Part shown: piece after piece, positions 1 to 5,366 of the stretch
Layout: every line of letters starts with the position of its first letter
Numbering within the stretch: position 1 is the first letter of the stretch
Source: Methanoregula sp. UBA471
GTDB lineage: Archaea > Halobacteriota > Methanomicrobia > Methanomicrobiales > Methanospirillaceae
Direction of reading: 5' to 3'
Length of the DNA: 6,837 nt
Assembly: GCA_002495065.1 (NCBI GenBank)
Contig: DADT01000058.1
Location: forward strand, 164 to 7,000
Position numbers and translations under genes: made by a program
Notes under the pieces: generated by a model
Database searches by the model: none
Seen by the model: only the letters and a program-made list of their open reading frames with translations
What the model was told of the DNA's origin: nothing

Positions 1-179
1 AAGAGTGGGAAAAATATATCCCGATTGTTGCCAGCGCTCACGAAATGATGAAGACTGCAGCTAAACTCTGCGATGAAGCCCGCGAGCTCCAGAAGGCAGG
101 CGATGTTATCCTCCGCAAGGCTCACAAGAAGGACGGCACGCAGGTAGCAAAGACCAAACTGGTCGCAAAATTCGACTAA
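1..179 (+). CDS. mtd: F420-dependent methylenetetrahydromethanopterin dehydrogenase (Mtd), C-terminal fragment
   Basis: Only the last 58 residues and the stop codon lie in the window; the 5' part is cut off by the left edge. Mtd reversibly reduces methenyl-H4MPT to methylene-H4MPT with reduced coenzyme F420 in the cytoplasm, a central step of methanogenesis from CO2. What is seen: an Ala/Glu-rich helical stretch (PIVASAHEMMKTAAKLCDEA) followed by ARELQKAGDVILRKAHKKDG and a Lys-rich end, which I recognise from memory as the typical Mtd C-terminus (helix, then the DxVLRxPHxKDG-like tail). Family members are about 275-280 residues, so roughly one fifth is visible. The enzyme of the next pathway step, mer, 1.4 kb away, supports the call. 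The gene ends convergently against the GalT-like gene, sharing bases of the two stop codons. Confidence 0.85.
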   Translation, partial: EWEKYIPIVASAHEMMKTAAKLCDEARELQKAGDVILRKAHKKDGTQVAKTKLVAKFD

Positions 180-1168
180 TCTTTTTTATTTTTCATTTCT
201 GTATTTCTATAGTACTTACCCAGATCTTCCGGAAGTGTGAGGATTACCGGTTCCAGATGGAGACGCTCCATAAACGCCGAATCGGAGGTCGAAAGCTGGT
301 TCGGATTGATTCTTGAGATAATGGAGCAAAACGCACAGAATCCATGATCCTCTCCGCTCTTATCAAAAAAAATGGACATATTGAATGCATAAGTATTCAT
401 TTTCCTGTACATGGAAAGGGTTTCAAGAATTCCATCCGCAAGCAGATCCACATAATCTGCCATATCACTCAGACAGGAGATGGGCAAAATGCCCCGCACT
501 TCACGTTCACCAACAGGTACTGCATGAGCCGACCAGAGTATCTCATCACCAAAAAGATACCGGTCTGAGACCTTTTCCTCCATCTTTACTGCTTCCCAAT
601 AATTCCTGCCATATTTTCTGCGATACTGCTGACTTGCGCGGAGGTACATATCGACAATCCGTGAAGGACAGGAATCAGACAGCCCCTGCATATGAGGATG
701 GATAAGACTTGCCCCTGCTGAAGGGAGAAAATTCCAGTTGATACTTGCGTAGCCGTCAATACGCCCCAGTGCTTCGACCTGACTGAAAAGGGCATCGGTA
801 ATCTGCCGGCGGGTGAATGTCTGGACAGAATGCTCACGGGTGATGACCGTAACAATATGACCCTCCCCAAAAGGGAAGAGGTTGGGAAATGTTACACTCT
901 CACCTCTGAGGATACGATTCCCGTCAGGAAAAGTAGGTGTCACGGAAAAAATATTTTCCCGACAGAAGGGGCAGGACTCCGCACTTACTGGGATATATGC
1001 TGCCTGATCAAGATGCCGGTTCAACCGGTCCGGGCTAATCCTGCATGCAAGTCCGGTGAGATGTTCTTCACGATATTGTAATACGCCTTTGGCTGTCGGA
1101 ACTTCCCTGATACTAAACATCTTGTTCAGGATTATATTTCCGGTGGAATCAGATAGTCGTTTGCACAT
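176..1168 (-). CDS. GalT-like hexose-1-phosphate nucleotidyltransferase (HIT superfamily)
   Basis: A 330-residue protein of the galactose-1-phosphate uridylyltransferase type; GalT enzymes move a nucleotidyl group between a sugar nucleotide and a sugar phosphate through a histidine intermediate. Visible: a CPFC zinc-type motif (C66, C69), TREHS (H113), and the catalytic HPHxQ at 157-161 in the context GASLIHPHMQG. C66/C69/H113/H157 match the positions of the structural metal ligands of bacterial GalT, and H159 the nucleophile. Length is close to family (about 350). Odd: the C-terminal HxHFYPP-like metal segment of bacterial GalT is not seen; instead there is a second CxxC (HGFCAFC, C278/C281). 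The substrate cannot be read from sequence; UDP-glucose/galactose or ADP-glucose chemistry are both possible. Start: ATG at 1166-1168 has only a distant GGAG (1182-1185, 13 bases away); the in-frame ATG at 1118-1120 (Met17, MFSIREVPT) is an alternative start with no better ribosome site. Confidence 0.75.
   Translation of the reverse strand: MCKRLSDSTGNIILNKMFSIREVPTAKGVLQYREEHLTGLACRISPDRLNRHLDQAAYIPVSAESCPFCRENIFSVTPTFPDGNRILRGESVTFPNLFPFGEGHIVTVITREHSVQTFTRRQITDALFSQVEALGRIDGYASINWNFLPSAGASLIHPHMQGLSDSCPSRIVDMYLRASQQYRRKYGRNYWEAVKMEEKVSDRYLFGDEILWSAHAVPVGEREVRGILPISCLSDMADYVDLLADGILETLSMYRKMNTYAFNMSIFFDKSGEDHGFCAFCSIISRINPNQLSTSDSAFMERLHLEPVILTLPEDLGKYYRNTEMKNKKD
182..193 (+). terminator. 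Poly-U terminator of mtd
   Basis: Starting three bases after the mtd stop codon the + strand reads six T, one A, five T, and stays T-rich to about 210, with no strong hairpin before it. Such U-tracts are enough for archaeal RNA polymerase to terminate. The tract lies inside the 3' end of the opposite-strand GalT-like gene, where it encodes the Lys/Asn-rich last residues. Confidence 0.6.
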
Positions 1169-1173
1169 TGAAA

Positions 1174-1228
1174 CACAATGGCTCCACTAAAAGTACTGAC
1201 GGGGGTGCCCGGACCCTCCACAATGGCT
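1174..1228. repeat. Two direct copies of CACAATGGCT
   Basis: CACAATGGCT occurs at 1174-1183 and again at 1219-1228, 45 bases apart. Both lie in the presumed leader of the GalT-like gene. On the minus strand each copy sits next to a GTGGAG sequence: before the first copy, and after the second. The copies flank a G/C-rich stretch (1200-1216). Confidence 0.5.
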
Positions 1229-1235
1229 ACAGAGA

Positions 1236-1243
1236 GTATATAC
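1236..1243 (-). promoter_or_regulatory. Candidate TATA box of the GalT-like gene
   Basis: GTATATAC, a palindromic TATA-like element, lies about 70 bases upstream of the ATG at 1168. Archaeal transcription usually starts some 25 bases downstream of the box centre, which would put the start near 1214 and give a leader of about 45 bases. A weaker AT-rich stretch (ACTTTTAGT on the minus strand, near 1187-1195) would instead fit leaderless transcription from 1168. I cannot choose between them. Confidence 0.35.
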
Positions 1244-1290
1244 CGCAGATTTTTAAGATGCCTGGCTTTTTTACCATGAGAATACGTACA

Positions 1291-1322
1291 GGTGATATTC
1301 TATCCACTTGGATAACTTCACC
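1291..1322. repeat. 32-bp imperfect dyad in the mer/GalT-like gap
   Basis: An inner perfect inverted repeat TATCCA-CT-TGGATA (1301-1314) is enclosed by outer arms GGTGA (1291-1295) and TCACC (1318-1322). The two axes differ by one base, so the whole forms a hairpin with an internal loop, or a two-part operator. It lies about 125 bases upstream of the GalT-like ATG and 230 bases downstream of the mer stop. The rest of the 1169-1548 gap is AT-rich and shows no tRNA-like arms, C/D-box pairs or plausible reading frame apart from a 16-codon ORF at 1276 without a ribosome site. Confidence 0.5.
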
Positions 1323-1461
1323 GTGACATATATGCATTTTCAAGTTAGATAGCATTTAAATTATCGATGTAAAGAGTGATACGGAAAACATACTTTCAAC
1401 GGAAATTTAAAAAAAACAGTTTGCCTGATTTTTTCCTGAAGAATCGGGATGGTCATTTTTT

Positions 1462-1506
1462 AAAAAAAAAAAGAAAAATTTGTTTATTTTTCAAGGCGTT
1501 GCGCCT
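1462..1506 (-). terminator. Hairpin plus poly-U terminator of mer
   Basis: Read on the minus strand, about 42 bases after the mer stop there is a short GC stem (AGGCG/CGCCT, 1494-1506, 3-base loop). An AT-rich stretch and then an almost unbroken T tract (complement of 1462-1478: five T, C, eleven T) follow. The poly-U tract is the stronger part of the signal. A second weak stem (TCAGAT/ATCTGA, near 1515-1541) lies between the stop codon and this hairpin. Confidence 0.65.
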
Positions 1507-1548
1507 CTTTGCTTTCAGATGTATCCGGACAGAAATCTGATTCTGTGC

Positions 1549-2535
1549 TTATACTACGTACTTGCCAAGAAGGCGGATCGATGTGGTCATATCAGGACCG
1601 AGTGGTGAGCCAAAGATGATCTGGGTTACACCGGCCTTGGTAAGGGCTTCACATTTCTGCTTTACCATGTCAGGGGTTCCTGCAATGGTGAATGCATCGA
1701 TCTCCTTGTCTCCAACGAGTTCTCCGACCGTCTTGAAGTCAAACTTTCCAAGTGCTGCCTTGATTTTTGCAACATTGTTCAGGTCAAGACCGTGGCGGGT
1801 GAGAAGTTCTGGCGGGGAGCCTGCTGCGATGAATGCGGCAACTATCTTTGCTGCGTTCCGTGCCTTCTTCTCGCTGGTGTCAATGGACATCGCAGTGTAT
1901 GCACCGATATCAAAGTTCTTCTTGCCAACCTTGTCAGCTGCGGCCTTGATAATCGGGATTGCAATGGCGAAGTCCTTTGGATTGGATGCATTAATCAGTG
2001 CACCGTCTCCGACCCTTCCTGCGAGATCGAGGACCTTGGGGCCTTGCGCACCGATGTAGATCGGGACGCCCTTCTTACCCGGGAGGGTAACACCCGTGAG
2101 CTTGGCGCCGTCGTAGTCAAAGAACTGCATTCCTGACTTTTTGATTTCCTCACCGGCACAGAGCTTGCGGATCTGCGTCACTGCCTCTTCCAGACGGGCG
2201 ACTGGCTTTTCGGCTGCGATCGCGAGTTTTGGGAGCGTTGAAAGGTCACCGGGGCCGATCCCCAGCACTGCGCGTCCGTCTGAGATCTCGTTTAACGTGC
2301 AGAAGAATGATGCCATCGCTGCTGGTGTGTCAGTGAATGAGTTCATGATACCCGGGCCCATCTTGAGTGTCGTTGTCGCCTGGGCGATCGCGGCAAGGGT
2401 AGGGTAGCAGTGGCGGTTGTTGTAGTGGTTAGTGATCCATGCAAAGTCGATATCTTTTGACTCAGCAAGTTTACAGAAGTTTACTACTTGCTTTACGTTG
2501 ACATTTCCTGGTACAAATTCAATTCCATATGTCAA
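1549..2535 (-). CDS. mer: 5,10-methylenetetrahydromethanopterin reductase (Mer), F420-dependent
   Basis: A 328-residue protein of the bacterial-luciferase-like F420 oxidoreductase family, full length for Mer (about 320-330). It reduces methylene-H4MPT to methyl-H4MPT with F420H2 in the cytoplasm, the step after Mtd. Recognisable Mer segments in order: TYGIEFVPG at the N-terminus, WITNHYNNR (34-41), KMGPGI (58-63), EISDGRAVLGIGPGD (83-97), IYIGAQGPKVLDLAGRVGDG (159-178), and FGSPLGPD near the end (308-315). The barrel strands and F420 pocket of the family map to these. The start codon is TTG (2533-2535): it aligns with the usual family start, no ATG lies near, and a GAGGTGA ribosome site is 7 bases upstream. 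A monocistronic unit is likely, with its own TATA box upstream and poly-U terminator downstream. Confidence 0.95.
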   Translation of the reverse strand: MTYGIEFVPGNVNVKQVVNFCKLAESKDIDFAWITNHYNNRHCYPTLAAIAQATTTLKMGPGIMNSFTDTPAAMASFFCTLNEISDGRAVLGIGPGDLSTLPKLAIAAEKPVARLEEAVTQIRKLCAGEEIKKSGMQFFDYDGAKLTGVTLPGKKGVPIYIGAQGPKVLDLAGRVGDGALINASNPKDFAIAIPIIKAAADKVGKKNFDIGAYTAMSIDTSEKKARNAAKIVAAFIAAGSPPELLTRHGLDLNNVAKIKAALGKFDFKTVGELVGDKEIDAFTIAGTPDMVKQKCEALTKAGVTQIIFGSPLGPDMTTSIRLLGKYVV

Positions 2536-2542
2536 GGCTTGT

Positions 2543-2549
2543 TCACCTC
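2543..2549 (-). promoter_or_regulatory. Ribosome binding site that fixes the TTG start of mer
   Basis: GAGGTGA on the minus strand matches the archaeal anti-Shine-Dalgarno (UCACCUCC core) over seven bases and is 7 bases from the TTG at 2535. The overlapping ATG AGG TGA just upstream is closed at once by a stop, so it cannot be the real start. Confidence 0.85.
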
Positions 2550-2570
2550 ATTGAGTATTACCGTCCATGC

Positions 2571-2583
2571 GCTTAAATAAATT
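2571..2583 (-). promoter_or_regulatory. TATA box of mer
   Basis: AATTTATTTAAGC on the minus strand is a good archaeal TATA-like element. A start about 25 bases downstream (near 2552) would leave a leader of about 17 bases that just contains the Shine-Dalgarno. This is a typical compact arrangement for a highly expressed methanogenesis gene. Confidence 0.6.
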
Positions 2584-2927
2584 ATCATTTTGCGTTGATC
2601 CTTTTACGCTATCCGCTCATAATACGTCCGTTTTAACGTTTTTTTCAGATGGGATCCATATCTAAAGTCCCCGAGCGGAGTGGAACGCACCTAGCTACGT
2701 TCAATCAGTCGTTACTCTGACGTTTTCGGACATTATTGTAATAAGGTCATTACCCGATTCTCTTTTCTGAGGTATTCCTAAAAGTTGGATCACCGAGAGA
2801 ACCCAGGCTCAAAGGAGATATTGTATCGTTTTCATCAGGCAGGATTATTTTTAAGAAAAACCCAATCAATATAATTACTGGTACAGACCAGGGTATCCTA
2901 TAAGATATTGAACTTCCAGCAAAATAA
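2584..2927. other. Divergent intergenic spacer between mer and the tubulin-like gene
   Basis: About 340 bases without a convincing gene. It holds CGTT-TT-AACG (2629-2638) followed by a seven-base T run, and an imperfect dyad around GGATCC with AGAT/ATCT outer arms (2647-2663). It also holds a GC-rich island in AT-rich surroundings (2668-2690) and a perfect TTATT-GT-AATAA dyad (2733-2744). On the minus strand 2750-2953 is open for 67 codons from a TTG. It would encode a peptide with one possible membrane segment (residues 22-38, SVPVIILIGFFLKII), but it has no ATG, no ribosome site and it overlaps the promoter of the tubulin-like gene. It could be a decayed fragment. Confidence 0.5.
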
Positions 2928-2937
2928 TAGTATATTA
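2928..2937 (+). promoter_or_regulatory. Candidate TATA box of the tubulin-like gene
   Basis: TAGTATATTA is centred about 46 bases before the ATG at 2979, with an A-rich stretch (AAAATAA) directly upstream in the BRE position. The expected start near 2958 gives a leader of about 20 bases. That leader has only a GGG (2968-2970) as a weak ribosome site. Confidence 0.5.
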
Positions 2938-2978
2938 GCCAATCAGGTATCAAACAGGGTTTTAATCGGGTTTATTGT

Positions 2979-5366
2979 ATGCGAATACTAGCTATTGGAT
3001 TAGGTGGTGCAGGTTGCAGGATTGTTAGTAGTCTCTATGCGACAGATCGACGAAGCAGCAAAGTGATATGCGTTCAGGCACTTGCAATCGATGTAAATTC
3101 GGATACATTGGATCAGCTTGGAAATCTGCCTGAGAATGCAAAACTATTTTTTCCGCCCCTTGACCCTGAGCTTCACCCGGAAGACGGAGGAGATATTCAG
3201 ACTGCAACCATTGATATCGGGGAAATTGTTTCCCGTATCCAGAATTTTGAAAGTGGTGAAACCGATGCAATCTTTATATGTTGCGGACTCGGTGGCAGCA
3301 TGGTGGATGTTGCACCTCATGTCATCGCCGCACTTCGGTCTTCAACAACGGAACCGATTTTCGGGCTCGTTACGCTTCCCTGTCTTGCCGAGGGGGAACG
3401 TCACTCTGCAAAGGCAGCTGATGACATTGAAATGTTGTCGCCCCTGCTTGACGGGATAATTCTCTTTGATAATGAAACGTGGTATAAAAAAATCAAAGCA
3501 CAGCAATCAACACTGGTAAAAAAAGAAAAAGGATTTGCTGAAAAACTCGGGTTCAGGAAGAGCAAACCTGATATCTCACCTACCCTTGCCACATATCTGC
3601 TCCTGAACGAATCAATCGTAAGGAGGATAAGTCTGATTCTGAGAGCCGGGGAGTTTAAAGCAGATGGCGGGCTTGATCTTGCGGAGGTAGTGCTGGATTC
3701 TGGTGAAGTACTCAATACCATGAGAGGAATGGGGTATATTACAATAGGATATGCCGTTGAGCGTCTGCCACAACATCCCTTAAGTTTTTTAACCAGCTGG
3801 CACCCGACGGGTCTTTTCCCGGATGCTCACAAGATTAAAGCTTCAAGAATTGTCGACCTGGCAAAACAGGCAATTTATCATGAGATATCGACCCCATGTG
3901 ATATGACGAGTGCCCATAAGGCGTTGATTCTTATCGCAGGTCCATCTCATGAACTATCCATGAAAGGGTATATGACCGTGCGTAAATGGATCGACCGGAG
4001 CATAGCCGGGCTGGAAACGAGATCCGGAGATTATCCGGTGATGAATACAAAAAATGTTGCTATTATCATCATGCTGTCCGGCCTTGAAAATATTCCCCGC
4101 CTCACAGAGCTCCGGGAAATTCAAAGCCAGTACAAATCCAGTCGCCAGGATAGTTTTCCTATTTTAACCGAATCGGAATCTGAAATAATTTCACCATCTG
4201 AATCAGAACGTCCCGGTATGATTGGCGGACTTGTGGAATCATCATCACACCCGCAAAGTGAGACAATAGTAAAAGATGAGATGCTCGTTCTTCCGGTAAT
4301 ATCCCAAAATAGTTCAGTACCTGATAAACAGTATTTCAAAACCTTCGGTCAGTCTGGAGATAACTATCCAACCAGTGATAAGGATATCCAGCATTCGCCA
4401 GCACCGGATGGAGTCCCGTCGCGAAGGACCTCCCCGGAATTAACTGAAACCGGAAAGAAGGCAAGGCTTCATTACACTGCAGGGTTACACATTCCTGAAG
4501 GAACTGATTTACAGCAATCTGAAGGTCCCGTAGATATGCTGAAAACAGAGGGATCTCGTGTACCACACCTTCGGGTAATTGCGCAGGACTATGATAATCA
4601 GTTCGCGCAATCCACATCCCGTCACTCATCACACGTTTCGTCGGTTCATGGGGTTCCGCATAGCAAGAAAGCCACCTCTGGAAAGGATTCCCCAAAAACT
4701 GACGAAAAACTGCACACCGGTAGTGATCGGCTCAGAACGAAGGAGATGGAACGACAGATAATAGAGAGAGAATTACAGCGACAGCGAACGATTGCAATTT
4801 CGGGTCATAAGACAAAGGCAGGGCCCGAGTTACCAACTCATCCCGTTCAACCTTCTGAAATTGTCAGATTAAAAAGGGAGATTTTAAAAAAGACACCTCC
4901 CGAAAATGAGCTTGTATCATCTGATACGGTAGAAGTGTTACCAGCTGTACCGGGGAAAAGAAGAATTATCATACAAAAGAAAAGGGAACCTTCAGAGATT
5001 GGTGAAACCCAGATTCCTGAAAAGGATAACAGGGACGTTTCTGATAAAGACGATGGCAGTTCTATAATCATGCGACCTGGTGTTTACTCCCGGCAGGCAG
5101 ACTCCGAAGAATCGAAGATTAATATTAAGAACACTGCAACCAAGTCGACTGATCATATATTTAAGGGGAAAGGTGTCCAAAAGTCTTCTGGCCCTCATGT
5201 ACGGGATTCGGCACTCATACATACACGCCTTAAGTCGAAAAAAAAATCCGTTGAATTACAGAGCACGGATGAACAGGAAAGTGCTGATCAAACTGCAGAA
5301 GCATCCAAATCAGCGGACACTCGGGAGAAGACCACTGTAAAAAAAGATGACATTTCCTGGATCTGA
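2979..5366 (+). CDS. Divergent tubulin/FtsZ-superfamily protein with long disordered C-terminal tail
   Basis: 795 residues. Residues 1-390 follow the FtsZ order: MRILAIGLGGAGCRIV (T1 loop, 7-16), ALAIDVNSD (T2 region, FtsZ AINTD), DAIFICCGLGG (96-106), TLPCLAEGERH (132-142, the FtsZ TLPFxxEGxxR segment), LFDNETW (T6), and GLDLAEVV (231-238, in place of the catalytic NxDxAD T7 loop), then MGYITIGYA. The tubulin signature GGGTGTG is missing: after CGLGG comes SMVDVAP, so phosphate binding is probably altered or lost. A Lys-rich insertion (about 169-198) precedes the H7 helix. From 391 on, the protein is Ser/Lys/Glu/Gln/Asp-rich and probably unstructured, with basic amphipathic islands (587-605, 627-640, 659-670) and the end KKDDISWI. 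The start is firm because the first strand begins at residue 2. It has its own promoter. A cytoskeletal, membrane or scaffold role is inference; membership in CetZ, FtsZ or an FtsZ-like side family cannot be settled by eye. Confidence 0.75.
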   Translation: MRILAIGLGGAGCRIVSSLYATDRRSSKVICVQALAIDVNSDTLDQLGNLPENAKLFFPPLDPELHPEDGGDIQTATIDIGEIVSRIQNFESGETDAIFICCGLGGSMVDVAPHVIAALRSSTTEPIFGLVTLPCLAEGERHSAKAADDIEMLSPLLDGIILFDNETWYKKIKAQQSTLVKKEKGFAEKLGFRKSKPDISPTLATYLLLNESIVRRISLILRAGEFKADGGLDLAEVVLDSGEVLNTMRGMGYITIGYAVERLPQHPLSFLTSWHPTGLFPDAHKIKASRIVDLAKQAIYHEISTPCDMTSAHKALILIAGPSHELSMKGYMTVRKWIDRSIAGLETRSGDYPVMNTKNVAIIIMLSGLENIPRLTELREIQSQYKSSRQDSFPILTESESEIISPSESERPGMIGGLVESSSHPQSETIVKDEMLVLPVISQNSSVPDKQYFKTFGQSGDNYPTSDKDIQHSPAPDGVPSRRTSPELTETGKKARLHYTAGLHIPEGTDLQQSEGPVDMLKTEGSRVPHLRVIAQDYDNQFAQSTSRHSSHVSSVHGVPHSKKATSGKDSPKTDEKLHTGSDRLRTKEMERQIIERELQRQRTIAISGHKTKAGPELPTHPVQPSEIVRLKREILKKTPPENELVSSDTVEVLPAVPGKRRIIIQKKREPSEIGETQIPEKDNRDVSDKDDGSSIIMRPGVYSRQADSEESKINIKNTATKSTDHIFKGKGVQKSSGPHVRDSALIHTRLKSKKKSVELQSTDEQESADQTAEASKSADTREKTTVKKDDISWI
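5339..5345 (-). terminator. Possible poly-U terminator of dut-nrpR
   Basis: Seven T on the minus strand, 22-28 bases after the nrpR stop, inside the end of the tubulin-like gene, where the complement spells its last Lys codons (VKKDD). There is no stem before it. It is the only T tract close to the nrpR end. Confidence 0.35.

Noticed and set aside
385..1081. Overlapping ORFs of 74-106 codons on both strands within the GalT-like gene
   Set aside because: They are shadows of the 330-residue protein, whose HPHMQ and CPFC motifs show which frame is real.
1424..1448. Stem CCTGATT/AATCGGG in the gap
   Set aside because: Seven pairs with one G-T and an 11-base loop, just beyond the mer poly-U tract; weak and probably not functional.
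1562..2407. Plus-strand ORFs of 88-165 codons opposite mer
   Set aside because: mer is unmistakable on the minus strand; the plus ORFs have Ser/Arg/Ala-rich antisense-like composition and no motifs.
2666..2715. tRNA-like words (CCCCGAGCGGAGTGG and CGTTCAATC)
   Set aside because: The T-loop-like GTTCAATC has no pairing 5-base stem, there is no anticodon arm and no acceptor pairing on either strand.
2750..2953. 67-codon minus-strand ORF with one possible membrane segment
   Set aside because: It starts only with TTG, has no ribosome site and no internal ATG, overlaps the promoter of the tubulin-like gene and shows no recognisable family. Kept only as a possible decayed fragment in the spacer entry.
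4121..5222. Minus-strand and out-of-frame ORFs across the tail of the tubulin-like gene
   Set aside because: The tail is continuous with the core in a single frame without stop or frameshift, and the other frames carry no family motifs.
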